A stretch of DNA of 27,933 nucleotides from Smittium culicis (Eukaryota > Kickxellomycota > Harpellomycetes > Harpellales > Legeriomycetaceae). The notes below the pieces were generated by a model. It worked only from the letters and a program-made list of their open reading frames with translations. It made no database searches and was not told where the DNA came from. This document shows positions 1 to 10,668 of this stretch, piece after piece; positions within the stretch are counted from its first letter, which is position 1, and each line of letters opens with the position of its first letter. Made by a program: the position numbers and the translations under genes. The stretch covers positions 1 to 27,933 of the forward strand of contig LSSN01000104.1 of the NCBI GenBank assembly GCA_001970855.1, given 5' to 3'.

Positions 1-781
1 CGGAGCTGGCTCAAAGATTGTTTAGACTCCCCCCCAAGGAGTTTCCGGACTAGCCCCAACCGGGCTTCATCGGAATGTAAAAGCAATAAATTGCTGTCCG
101 AGCGGATCGAAGCTGGTATGAACCTGCCAATTGTTTCGGTTCTGACTCTGCGCCACAGGGCGCAGTCTAATAATATGTGGTACGCTGTCTCAGGTGTCTG
201 GAGGCTGCAGAAAGGACAAAAGGTTTTGTATTTTCAGTCGATGATTTTGGTGTTGGCCATGAGCTGGGCAGTCCAGTAGCTGCCCATTCGCATTCTCCCG
301 ACGTCTTGGAGGCCCAGTCTCAGTGTGGGATGCATTGCGGTGAGGCCAATCCAATTGCCTTTATCTTTGATATTTCGGCTTATTGCCCAGTGTTGAATTT
401 TCGATTTGTTAATTTTGGCCTTTCTATTGGCCAATGAAAGCACTGTCTGACCAGCGGCATTTTGGTGTAATATTTCTTGATCCACCTGGAGTATCCAGTC
501 ACCCAGGTGGATTTCTGCGCCTTGATAGGCTGCTTGATGAGGTCGGCGATCCATGTTTTGGACGCCGGCCACTTGATATATGCACGCTCACGGGCAGTGC
601 TGGTGCGCAGGAACACTGAGCTGATACCCAGTTCCTCGCGGATCCGCTCCATAGCGGCGTTTTTTCCGACCTTGGCAACCATGCGGGTTGCCTGGTCAAT
701 TACAGTCTGAATGGGGCGGCATCGGTTTTCGCTCATACCGAAGGTCTCGCCACCGTAGCACGCAATAGGTAGCAGGAACTA
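1..781 (-). pseudogene. C-terminal end of a LINE ORF (non-LTR retrotransposon), 5'-truncated and broken
   Basis: Read on the minus strand, this is the part of a LINE polyprotein after the reverse transcriptase core. From about 780 downward it reads FLLPIACYGGETFGM, then IQTVIDQATRMV, EELGISSVFLRTS, RERAYIKWPASKTWIADLI and STWVTGYSRWIKKYY. Near 500-450 the frame shifts. The second frame carries GSYWTAQLMA, an in-frame TGA near 225, and then a C-terminal zinc-binding motif, CPFC...H-ILLD-C (CX2C, nine residues, H, X4, C). It ends in LLGG near the window edge. These blocks are typical of LINE C-termini; the family name within LINEs is not resolved. Coding similarity stops abruptly at about 781, where AT-rich DNA begins, as expected for a 5'-truncated insertion. 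The 3' end lies outside the window. The fragment is much GC-richer than its surroundings, so it is probably younger than the related copy at 6560-8586. Confidence 0.8.
29..35. repeat. C7 homopolymer
   Basis: A run of seven C on the plus strand inside the LINE fragment. On the coding strand it is a G run encoding the LLGG-type glycine stretch, so it is explained by the ORF. Confidence 0.6.
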
Positions 782-2105
782 AAAATGTTTTCGTATAATA
801 TTATGACTTTTCAAATTTATAGTTTCTTTCCATGTGGATTTTAAATGACTTAGTGAAAGTCATGAGGGTATCTTTGATAATTTAATTCGTCATATTTGGA
901 TATATTTTATCATACTTAGCTATAATCTATCCACATTTTACAATTCTATCAGCTCATATGATCCTATTCATGCGATTTTAGTTTCATAAACAGTTTCACA
1001 TCAAGAAAAGGGCATAAAAATGGATGATATAAATTCTGCTAAACTTTAAGTTTTTTGGGATATAAAATAAATAACTAATAGAAAATCTTACTACTAATTT
1101 ATAATATTAAAAAATCTAAATTAGTAGCTTTAAACATATATATATATAATTACTTTTTAAAAAACTTTTTTTATAGAAAATTCTTTTAAGAGAATTTTAT
1201 TTAGTGTATATAAGTCTCATATTGTTGAATATGCCATAAAAAATTATTTACTTTACAACAGAGAAAACTTCAAAAAAACATAGAGATATAGATAGTATCA
1301 ATTAAAATAATGCTTGAGGATTATTACCTGAGAGATTTTCACCTAATAAAGTTTTAAATTGATATTAACAGCTTTGACAAGAGTTCAATAATGATTTATT
1401 ATGAAACATCTTATATCACATATTTATTTAATTTTAACCTTAAAATAATATGAAAATTATTATATTTTTTTTACAAAATATCGGTGATAACGGTTTTTAA
1501 AATAAATTCCTAAACGAGCTCAACTTTTTTTCTAAATTTACTCCACTAGCAAGAAAATTTTTTTTTAATTTGTTAATTTAATGGTGAAATATTTCAGAAA
1601 AAATTTTTTATCCTTGTGTTTTTCGTTTTTATGACTTATTTGCTACTCGATTTTTAAATATAGTTGATAATACTGACTTAAATGATTGAATGTTTGGTTT
1701 TGAGTTTTAAATTATAAAACTTATAGAAATCAAGATTAAACCTTTCATTCTTGAATCAAAACTTAATTAAAAAAGTAAACTTTAAATTCCGAGATTGCGT
1801 TATTTTATCTGTCTGAATTTTGCAAGATACAACCTAAGAAGTAAAATATACTTTCCTAAATAATACTGATCAAATTTTACTTTATTTAACAAATAATGAA
1901 AATCGAATTTTTTTAAATATATATAATAAAACTAATCTTGTTAAAAGAAGAAAGATAAAACCAATAAATAAAAAGGAATATAAGATCATTTAAATTTTCA
2001 AATATTAAATTCGGTAAAGAATAATATGCTAAACTAATTAATTAAAAAAAGGTTTCTATATTTTAATCTCTCTTATTATCCTTGTTTTTTTCCTTTCTGG
2101 TTGTA
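782..2105. other. AT-rich intergenic DNA without recognisable genes
   Basis: No open frame of note on either strand. The only structure I noticed is an imperfect inverted repeat of about 15 bases (1293-1307 against 1352-1367, loop of about 44), which could be chance in DNA of this composition. The terminal inverted repeat of the neighbouring MULE might lie here, but I could not pair one with the other side. Confidence 0.6.
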
Positions 2106-2109
2106 CAAG

Positions 2110-3900
2110 GTTATTTATTATCATTATTATACACAAAATTGCAATTTTTAGGACAATTTCCTTTATTATGGCCAGAGTTTCCACATGAACTACACTTTTA
2201 AATTTGAAGTTTTCGGTAAATTCAAAAAATTAGTAATACCGCTTTGTTGAAGATAGTTTTATCTTTTTGATTTTATTAGGTCTTCCTTCGGTAATCTATA
2301 CTCTGAAATTAGTTTGGGAAATTGATATATAACTAATAAAACCAGCTATCTGATAAGCTCAAAATTTTTTTCTAAAACCAGGAATTTTAATAAAATTTTT
2401 GTAATATTTTACTAAGATTTGTTTTAACTCACCGTAAAATTGAGTTTAAATAGCCAACTGCCGAAAATTCCAGGGGATCTGGTTTTTTAAGAGCCCAAAA
2501 TAATTCTATTTCCAGTAAAATTATGGATGAGCCTTTTCTTATATGATTATTTAAGTCATGACAATTTGAAAACCTCATCTTTGCTCCAAAAATATTTGTG
2601 CACTCTGGAAGAGGGTTATTCTTTAAAATTTTTAAAATTTTTTTGATACTGTTCCTCTATCTTTTTCAATGATACTACTGATAATCTGTAGGAAATATTT
2701 CTAAATAAAAAAAATTTAAAAGTTAGTTTGAGACTTTTTGAGTATCTAAAGCTACGCTAATTTTAATATTGTTGTATTGTCTGTTAAATCCAAAATTTAT
2801 ATTTTCAAATGCCTTTAGATGATCCCCTGTCGAGACTATTTAAATTTTTTTTAGTTCCAAGTGTGCAACTTCAGCTCTAGAGGTATTTTTACTTCCAAGT
2901 TGTATATTATTATCAACCCATTTACTTATAAAACTTTTCTTGTATGGGAGCCATGTATTAATAGTGTATTTATGAAAATAATTATAGTTTGAGATTTTTG
3001 ATTCAAACTCTATTAAGTTGCTTTCATATTCTATATCACTTTTAGAATTTATCAAGTTGTACCATTTTTGAGTAATACACTGATGCTATTCTTCAGGGAT
3101 TTCACTTTTTTATATTTATGATGATACGTTCTTATTAATGTGCGATAATCAAATTATGTTTTTGCTGTTGTTAAACACATTTTTTATAGAATTAATAAGT
3201 CCCAAATCCTCATCTGCTAATATAACCTGTGGTTGGCTTATTCCATTAAAGAACTCTTTGTAATTATTTAGCATCAAAATGTAAAACTCTTCTGCATCTA
3301 GTTTAACACAAAAAAGCATGAATAGAAGGTTTACCAGTTCTTGATACGCCAAAAATTTCAAGAAGAGGCATATTGAATCTTTTTGTTTAATAGGTACAAT
3401 CCATTAGTACAACCTTTGAATTTTCCAAAGTAAATTGAATAGATTTTTCCATCGAGAACTTGAACAGATAATTCTACAATTTTTTTTAATTTTTTTATCT
3501 AGTGAAAACATCTCTTATACTAAGAGTATCAAAGAGCTCTTTAATTGGCGTTCTACCGTTTAAATTAGACCTTATTTTCTTGGTTTGCTTGTAGACTTTT
3601 TTACTAGCTATAAAAGTATTTGGAGTTTTTTGGTGAAGAAAAGTAAAAATTTCCCTTGATGATATCCCTGATCCATAAAGCTCAGATATATACATCCTTT
3701 TGATCCTCGCTTAATTCTCGATCATTGTAAATATCAATTGCATCCTTATCTAGAGAATGATTATACTCTAGTTTTATAACCCTGTGTACTTATAGATCAT
3801 TCATGTTTTTTGCTACATTATTTGAAAAGGGTATTAAGTTTTTTTAGTTACAGATTTTCTGATCTTATTGACTTGTTTATAATTTTAAATTTCACAGACA
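2110..3900 (-). pseudogene. Decayed MULE (Mutator-like element) transposase
   Basis: On the minus strand the order of a MULE transposase can be followed through several frameshifts and stops. EYNHSL (near 3765) is the HNH-like end of the N-terminal DNA-binding region. GSGISSREI and GRTPIKELFDTLS (3695-3495) precede the catalytic domain. VVLMDCTY followed by RFNMPLLEIFGVSRTGK carries the first catalytic Asp (codon 3400-3402). QPQVILADEDLGLINSI carries the second Asp (3212-3214). NTSRAEVAHLELKK carries the Glu (2870-2872), followed by a STGDH block. A CCHC zinc knuckle, CSSCGNSGHNKGNC (2194-2153), closes the protein. All these blocks are standard for PF10551-type MULE transposases. No single frame spans more than about 75 codons, so the element is dead. 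I found no convincing terminal inverted repeats or 9-bp target duplication. Confidence 0.88.
2153..2194 (-). other. CCHC zinc-knuckle motif of the MULE transposase
   Basis: Codons for C-X2-C-X4-H-X4-C are intact on the minus strand (CSSCGNSGHNKGNC). This nucleic-acid-binding knuckle lies C-terminal to the DDE domain, where MULE transposases usually have it. Confidence 0.8.
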
Positions 3901-5559
3901 GTATAAACATGGTACTTTTTTGAACTCCTTATTTTAATATTGAAATTTTGCCTCATATATTTACTATAAGATAATTCACCAAGTCATCCCTGTTTTGATA
4001 TTCTTTATTCAATAAATCCATTATAAAATTTAATTATTATTAAAGACTAAAAGATAATTATAGAATTAACCTTTTTTTATAGAATATTCGGATTGAGATT
4101 GAAAATATTAAATATAAATTATTATGGGTGAATCTTCAAGGAGTAATAATAACAGCTTCTAACAAATAAAATAACCAATTAAAATGAGAATTATTATTTA
4201 TCGAGTACATTTAGCAAAAAAGTGGTGTTTGTTTAGCAATTCCCTTTTATAAAACCTAAAACTATTTAAAGAACTTGAACCAATACCCAGTGGGTATGGA
4301 GCTGCTAGAGTGGCTGTTTGGAGCTGGCGAAATTTTTTATACTTTTTTATAAATTTATTTTACTTTTTTAATAAAATTTTAATACTTATTGTTATTGTAT
4401 AAATAAATTTCGGTAGAAAAAAAAACCTGTCTTAAGAAAAAAGCAAGTTGCCATCCTTTGGACCATATTTTAGTGCTAAAAAAAGTATTCACGGTAGAAT
4501 CATAGGGAAACAAAAGCTTTTAGAATTGTATTTGGTTGGCTGTTTTTAGTATCAGAAGCTTAGTTTAGAGTGTCATCGAAGTTCTTTCTGTTAAATAACT
4601 TATAAATCTTTTGATAGAATGAACCAGTTTTTAAATTTTTTATTCAAAAAAGCACTGTCCTTTTATTAAATAAAAAATTTGAGTTTTAAATGGAAAATAT
4701 TAAAAGCTTAATTTTAACCCTGCAGTGGTAAGAGAGAATCAATTTTTAGAAACCACAATAAGATCAAATTTGTGGTTATTCTCTTACTTGATCGAGTTTG
4801 TAAAATACAAATATCAGAATAAAATAAAAAATAAACAGTAGCAGTATAAAAAAATGAATCATGATTTAAGAATAATGAATGGCAATATAATAAACTCATA
4901 TAAAAAATTCTTTGATTAGCAATTTTTTTTTTATTATTACGCACAGAATTATCGCGAAAAATTAATTATACACAAGACTGGTTTTATCTTTCTGTTTTTT
5001 AAGTCAAGATTTCTAAAATTTTCTTTATATATTCATAACTATATTATTACAATCAAATTTTTTAAAAGCGAATGTATTTCGTGTTGCACACATGAAAGTA
5101 TGCTCTAGGATATCGCAGCCATCTTTTAGAACGATAAATACCTCGTATCAGTAACTTTTATTCAAAAAGAGCTATTATTATTTTAGTAAAATTATTTTTG
5201 TTTGATCTATTTGATCTATTGATATTATATAGTAATCACAAATAATATCAAAAATCAAATATCATAATTTCAAAATATTCATTTTACTTGTATTTAGAGA
5301 GATAGTTTAATAATAGATACATAAAATATCACCTTATCAGTCATAACGGATAAAACAATCTTGGTGTAGAACTAGACGTTTAAAGAGGCGTTTTTTTTTG
5401 TCAGAAATTTCGTATAAAATATGTAATTGGAGACAATAGGCAAATTTCCATCTCTTGATTTACAGCTTAGAATAAAAACCTCAGTATTAGTTCTATTCGG
5501 TGACAGCTTCAGGAATTTGTAACTGTAAAATCAATATCTTAACTGAAAACTAGCAATAG
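3901..5559. other. AT-rich intergenic DNA, with one hairpin and a GC-richer patch
   Basis: No supportable gene. A slightly GC-richer patch at about 4280-4325 contains a short palindrome (ACCCAGTGGGT) and matches nothing I recognise. The hairpin at 4728-4787 is listed separately. The open frame at 4714-4944 (minus) is low-complexity and hydrophobic, with no family resemblance. Confidence 0.55.
4728..4787. repeat. 60-bp two-part inverted repeat (potential hairpin)
   Basis: Outer arms GTAAGAGAGAAT / ATTCTCTTAC and inner arms AACCACAA / TTGTGGTT are arranged symmetrically around a short loop. The structure lies just after TTAACCCTGCAG (4714), a start that recalls a piggyBac end. It could be the core of a small foldback element. 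Confidence 0.45.
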
Positions 5560-6559
5560 TTGGCAAAAAATTAAAGTAAGGAAAGTATTGGGTTTCTGAA
5601 TTTCTGAGCTGACTCAAGCTCTAAATTGAATAGCAGAAAGTACTCCTGACGCGAATAAATAGGTGGGGGGGGTACTTTAATCTGTGTCAACTTGGGAATG
5701 GCACATCATAGAAACAGCATAAAGCTAGCTATTTTAGGTCTTACATGATTTTTGCGCAAGATTTGGTCAAAGAGAAAGGAATAAAAAATTTTGTTGATTG
5801 GAGAGATCAACAAGGAGATTGAAAGTGCCATTTCGGTGCTGAGTATCATTGGCATAGGCATATTCTGAGATCATGAATGCAATTAAAAGAATCAAGAATG
5901 CTTGGGGCAGCAATGTGCAGAATTATTGACCATGCCGCTTACTTGGGATTCTCAAACAAATCAAAATAAATAAAAGTATTAAAATCTGTAGATATTTCAT
6001 ACCTTCTGAATGTGGTTGCTGAATGAGGTATGAGGTCCGTAAGATATAAATAACTCTCAGAAAAATTGACTTGAAAAATAAAAATGATGTAGGCTGCTCT
6101 TTTTAAGTATCGCCCGGTTTACACTACTAGTTCGGTTGATAACTTATATAGAAGATCTTGCTGAAAATTCCAATTAAAGAATTTGGATAGAAGCAGATGT
6201 ACACAATATCATAAAATAAAATAAGTATAGCTCCAAATCTGCTAGTTCAAAAAATAAACCAAATTTAACAAAGAGGCACAGGAATGTACTCAAAGGCATA
6301 TTGAATGATCCCAATATAACGGGAAATAAAAAATTTAAAAAAAGACTATTGAAATTTTCCGGAAAATTTGCAAGAAAAAAGTAAACTCTGGAATAAAAAA
6401 AGTCTATAATCATATGCTATGAAACAGGCATAGAGATCTTTGGGGCTAGTTGAAAATATTTCCCGGAAGATTCTGCTCGTTTACAATAATTTATCTCAAC
6501 TTTAACAAAAACAGCAAGTCAATAATCACCTCGAATAAATATATTTAAATCTTGAGTGT
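5560..6559 (+). other. GC-richer stretch, possible 5' part of the old LINE
   Basis: This stretch is less AT-rich than the flanking DNA and leads directly into the recognisable LINE remnant. I could not identify an endonuclease or ORF1 motif, and every frame is broken by stops. Its inclusion in the LINE is inference from position and base composition only. A run of eight G lies at 5665-5672. Confidence 0.3.
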
Positions 6560-8586
6560 CGCACTTCGGATGATATCCATAAGATAGAACAGGAATCAGC
6601 GGTACGTTGGTAAATGGACCAGTATGATATGGCCCTAATAATCAAAAAACTGAGTGCGATAAGCCGCTAACCTAGACAGAAATCTAAGCTGCATTAAAAT
6701 AAAAACCGAATAACAAATTTCCAGAATCTATTAGAATTCGAGGTGAGGTATAGAAACTGTTACAGTTCGAAGAGAAGTCAAAATCATCTTTTGCAAAATT
6801 GTTGTCCAAGCTAATCAATAAAATTGAAGAATCTGAAAAAATTTCACAGAAATTCGAATTAAATGCTATTATTACAATAATTATGAATGATAATAGTCGA
6901 GTTCCGTTATCTACTGAAAGGTTTAGTTTATCCCAAAGCTAGCGAAAATGATTTATAAAATCATAAAAATTAAGGAATGAAAGTTGAAAATATACACAAT
7001 ATCCCAGTCAGTAACAGGAATGATTCGGATTTTGAAAGTAATGTGCTGTGCAATAAAAACTAATATACGAAATTGTGCGCCGTATAAAAATAAGCAGAAT
7101 CAGTGGTTGAATAGGATTAATGAACCTTTCTAAAGCCTATTTCAGGACACCACGCCAAGGTCTAATGACCAAAAAAAAAAACTTCAATGATGAATCAAAA
7201 GTTTTATCAAATGATATAATATATGTAAAAGTCATCCATAATGTGTATGCGAGTCTGTTATGTGCTCGATAATAAAAATTCTAATGAAGTTACAGTTTCA
7301 GGAATGAGCGAAAAAAATATCCTCTGTTATTGGTAATCTGCATCGATGACATGTTAGACGAAATTAAAAGGGTTAGAATTCCAGAGCTACTATTAGCAGA
7401 TGATTCGGAAATCCAAGACGAAAGCCTTACAGAACTCAAATAACACTAGAAAGTTGACTATGTGTTCAAAAAAAATGGGACATGCAATCAGCAGAAAATT
7501 TGTGGCTTAATAGTGATCAGAAACAGCACAAGTATCCTATAAACAGTAATAAAAAGATAATTGATCAATTTTCGGGTTAAAAATAAAGAGGGATGGTATT
7601 TATGGCAAGCGGTTCAACTTTTCTGCTTATAAGAACAGCCGAGATAATGAATTGGATTACAGTTATTGACTCATTTCTTTCTCTCTAGGAGTTATATTCA
7701 CAAAGCTAAAAGTATCACTTTGGTTGTAATTTTTCTATTAAAATCATGTGCTACGATAACAAAATTTTTTGAATAGCTGAAGTAAGATCCAAACACTGCG
7801 TACAGTTGCAAACGAAGCAGTAAGGCTAGTTTCTGGTGCTGAAGGACCAACTGCGTACAAATATTCAAAAGAGAGCTTTAAATTTAAGGCATAATATGCG
7901 ATTCAGCGTTTCTTGAGAGCGATTTCTCACAGAGTGGACTGTAACAGCAGCATATATAGCGATGTTATCGTCAAATTGCTTATGAAATGAGTCGTTTCAT
8001 AGACCTCAGAACATCTCATGAAATCTCGGTGGAACAACAGGTTTGTGAAGGATAGTTTAGGCCAAAAAGCAGCTAGGCTCTTCAGGTTAAATAGGTCAAA
8101 AATTACCACAGAAAAATTCGCTTATAGACTATAATTTACAATTTTCGTTCTGAAATAGCAGCGAGGTTGTAATCGTAGAAGACATGCTGCTGAGATTACA
8201 GAAATGGAATAAACAGAGCCGAGCCTTTAAGGGCACCTTTCGAGAAAATATTTGTTATTATTATGCTCTGTTCACCCAAGCCTACAGTTGACATTATACA
8301 ACCTCCTTGAGAAAGCTAAATTTATCTACTACTACGATTCTTAAAATTCAGAACATTTCTTTAATAAAAATGGAGCTGAAATCATTAATGTTACTCTCTG
8401 GAATTTTTTTTCCTGTACCCTTAATTTTGAGGAGCTTAGAGGAGAGCAGGAACTCAAGAATAAATACGTAAAATTTCCCGAGGAATTATTGTTGTATAGG
8501 TGAATCGATGAAAAATTAATTTAATTTTTCTAAAATTCGAGTTTAAAATAGTTTGTATTAAATCAATAAGTTTTCTGTTAAAAAAA
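6560..8586 (+). pseudogene. Old, heavily mutated LINE reverse transcriptase ORF
   Basis: Plus-strand remnants of a non-LTR reverse transcriptase. One frame (starting at positions equal to 1 modulo 3) holds a stop-free N-terminal stretch from 6802, LMNLSKAYF (7117, the F-D-S-KAFD block), LLLVICIDDMLDEI (7330-7365) and the active-site block RIPELLLADDSEIQ (about 7375). NQQKICGLIV (7486) follows in the same frame. After a shift of frame come LGVIFTK (7685) and LRTVANEAVRLVSGAEG (7796). The last aligns with IQTVIDQATRMVAKVGK of the LINE fragment at 1-781. Near 8246 KYLLLLCSVHPSLQ matches the position of KYKTFCPFCSLQTP in that fragment, with the zinc ligands largely lost. The element therefore belongs to the same family. 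It ends in an AATAAG-like signal and A-run at 8562-8586. The active site is LADD instead of the usual YADD/FADD. Multiple stops make it non-functional. Confidence 0.78.
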
Positions 8587-9145
8587 TATGATATTTTATA
8601 GCTTAATTATTACGAAAACAGACTAAATATTTGTTTCATCAGTTTAATTTCTTCTTTAAAATTATGATGACAGAGTAAATATGTACCTCACCATTTTACT
8701 TTTTTTAATATTTTAACTTGCTTCAAACTAATTTAATATATTCGAATCATATCATAGCATTGTTCAAGGTACTAATGATATTTTTTAGCAAAATTTCAAT
8801 AAATAAATGGTATAGCAAGTATCAAATGACTTGTTTGAAAAAAAGTCATTAGATACTACTACTAAGCTGACATAATGCCATTTTCATAAATACAGTATCA
8901 TATATAGCTAATAAAAAATTGAAATATAATCAAAGAAAGAAGCTGTTTTGTAAAAAATAATTTTTCTTGAATTTAATGACAGCAAGATGTGAATGAATAG
9001 CCTTGATTTTTTTAGTAGAGTAAAAGTTAGTTTTTTTATGGTCAAAAAATAATAAAAAGAATAGATCCTATGAGAAAAAATATATAATATCTAAGTATAT
9101 CTATTCTAGGTTTATATTGCAATATGGCAGCATATAATAAAAGGC
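8587..9145. other. AT-rich intergenic DNA with one hairpin
   Basis: No gene seen. A near-perfect inverted repeat with 15-base arms (8818-8832 and 8842-8857, one mismatch, loop of about 9) is the only structure noticed. Confidence 0.5.
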
Positions 9146-9158
9146 TAACTTTTTGGTG
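9146..9158. repeat. Left target-site duplication of the retroposon
   Basis: TAACTTTTTGGTG directly precedes the T-run that is the element's A-tail on the minus strand. TAATTTTTTGCTG (9639-9651) follows the other end. The two 13-mers differ at two positions, as expected for an aged duplication. Confidence 0.55.
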
Positions 9159-9638
9159 TTTTTTTTTTTATTCACAGAATTTTATTGGTACGATAACAAT
9201 AAAAGAAAATATGCGGTAAAGTAAGCTATAACAATGGTAATTTTGGCGCAAGGAATAAAAAAGCTAATATTCTAATAGTAATAAATTGATCTGCCAGACC
9301 ACCGGCTGCGTACCTGAAGGGAAATGGGATCAATCTACCCACCAAGAGATCCAACCAGGCATTACTCCAAGTAGGCTGGATGACTCAAGTTACGAGCAGT
9401 CATGGAATTAAGCTCGTTCCAACAAAATTAAATTTGTCGAGATCATTGAGCTTCTAGTCAGAGCCTGGATCTAACAGGATTAATAAAAAATAGGCTCCTA
9501 CCCAAACGTGGGAATGATCGATCTGGCTCTCCTACAATAAGCTGCTAAATGGCTGAGATCCGTAATGCCGTCGAACGCTGGACTTGTGCACAGATAATGT
9601 CTCAGACTGTGCTTAACGGATCGGTTCCTCCTGGTTCC
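9159..9638 (-). mobile_element. 480-bp retroposon, SINE-like, with A-tail
   Basis: A GC-richer block in AT-rich DNA. Read on the minus strand, it ends in CCAATAAAATTCTGTGAATA followed by an A-run, and it is bounded by imperfect 13-bp duplications. This end resembles that of the LINE at 8562-8586 (ATCAATAAGTTTTCTGTTA plus A-run), whereas the body does not match LINE coding sequence. That pattern fits a SINE that borrows LINE machinery. Near its 5' end, AAGCACAGTCTG and GTTCGACGGC loosely resemble Pol III A and B boxes, but the spacing is short (26 nt) and the match imperfect. A decayed relative lies near 14211-14560. The minus strand also reads LLDPGSD in one frame, a retropepsin-like motif, so a fragment of an LTR element is a weaker alternative. 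Confidence 0.6.
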
Positions 9639-9651
9639 TAATTTTTTGCTG
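9639..9651. repeat. Right target-site duplication of the retroposon
   Basis: Partner of the 13-mer at 9146-9158, with two mismatches. Confidence 0.55.
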
Positions 9652-9981
9652 TAAAAGTTAAACTAGCACATAAAATAAAGGGAAACTATATCTATTACTA
9701 TAATAAAAATATTTTGAAGCTAAAAAGCTTACACTCGTATCAATTAATAGTAAGTTAGTTTAATTTTAAGTTTTGGTATCAATGATTTGTTTATAAAAGA
9801 TTTTACATGATTGAAAGATTTGGATCCAATATGTTGAATCCAATAAATATTTATATCAAAATCAAAGTTAAATATTAAATTTGAATATAGAATCGCAGTT
9901 CTTAATTACATCAACCAAAAACCAATTAGGAAAAAATTTTGATCAAACATCAATCTTAATTTGATTCCTCAATTATTGTTT

Positions 9982-10204
9982 ATGGAAGATTATTTTGAAG
10001 AGCAGAACGTTTCCTATTAAAAATTTCATACTCATCGTATTTACTTTTATTTTTAAATTTTTTTTTAGGAAATATCATCGAATGAACTATCTGATACAAC
10101 CAACAGCTTCATCTAATTCACGAAATAAAATAGAATTTGCAAGAAAAAAAGTTCTTTCTCTCCAAAGAATATTCCATATATGTTACACATACATCAGGAT
10201 TTAG
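9982..10204 (+). other. Uncertain small gene candidate, possibly with one intron
   Basis: ATG at 9982 opens MEDYFEEQN before a stop at 10018. A GT at 10009 and a polypyrimidine stretch ending in TTTAG at 10068 could mark a 60-nt intron, similar in size to the second reductase intron, but the donor GTTTCC is poor. Downstream, one frame stays open to 10204 and reads FARKKVLSLQRIFH, with a basic, amphipathic look. Joining the exons in that frame does not work with a normal donor, and the other frame stops early. The DNA is less AT-biased here than nearby. I cannot assign a function, and it may not be a gene. Confidence 0.15.
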
Positions 10205-10245
10205 ATTATTTTTTTACGTTATAATGTGGATATAAATAGCATTAA

Positions 10246-10257
10246 GGGGGGGGGGGG
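10246..10257. repeat. G12 homopolymer
   Basis: Twelve consecutive G on the plus strand in DNA that is otherwise about three-quarters A+T. No coding frame explains it. Length is likely to be uncertain in sequencing. Confidence 0.8.
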
Positions 10258-10668
10258 TTGCTTACTGATAAATGCATAGAACTCTCGGTCTAAAATGATA
10301 TCAAATGCGCAACATTCTAAAAAGTTTTATTATGCTCTAGGAGAATTATAAAATCAAAATAAACTAAACTAAATTTAGAAATGCAGAATTTTTGGGCAAA
10401 AAAATACGATTATTTTTAAATGCTAGAAAAAGAATTAATATAAAATGTTTTATAGTGTATCAATACATTATTTATCATATAATGACTAAGAACTGCAAGA
10501 CAAAATATCTTACAGAATAGCATTTTTGTTAGGCGATTGAATATTGGGTCTTTAATATTAATAAATAATTAAAACCTATTATATAATTGAGTTTGCAATT
10601 AAATATTAGAGTCAATTATTTAAACTAAAATTAAAATATTTATAATTTATTTAACCAGAAAAAAAGTT
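10258..10668. other. AT-rich 3' flank of the reductase gene
   Basis: No gene seen. On the minus strand an AATAAA lies at 10651-10646, 17 nt after the reductase stop codon. It could serve as a polyadenylation signal, but such hexamers are common at this base composition. Confidence 0.5.

Noticed and set aside
1330..1352. CTGAGAG block recalling a TPP riboswitch
   Set aside because: Only that short block matches; the other conserved helices and the partner thiamine gene are absent.
6174..6413. 79-codon minus-strand frame rich in Phe and Leu
   Set aside because: It has low-complexity hydrophobic composition, with no start context or family match.
7927..8109. 60-codon minus-strand frame
   Set aside because: It is a shadow of the decayed LINE on the opposite strand.
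9400..9520. LLDPGSD on the minus strand, like a retropepsin active site
   Set aside because: The frame has several stops, the related copy at 14.5 kb does not keep the motif in frame, and the A-tail with flanking duplications fits a SINE-like retroposon better.
9995..10204. Resemblance of FARKKVLSLQRIFH to LYR-motif mitochondrial proteins
   Set aside because: The motif has Gln where the family needs Tyr or Phe, no downstream family residues follow, and the exon structure needed to reach this frame is not supported.
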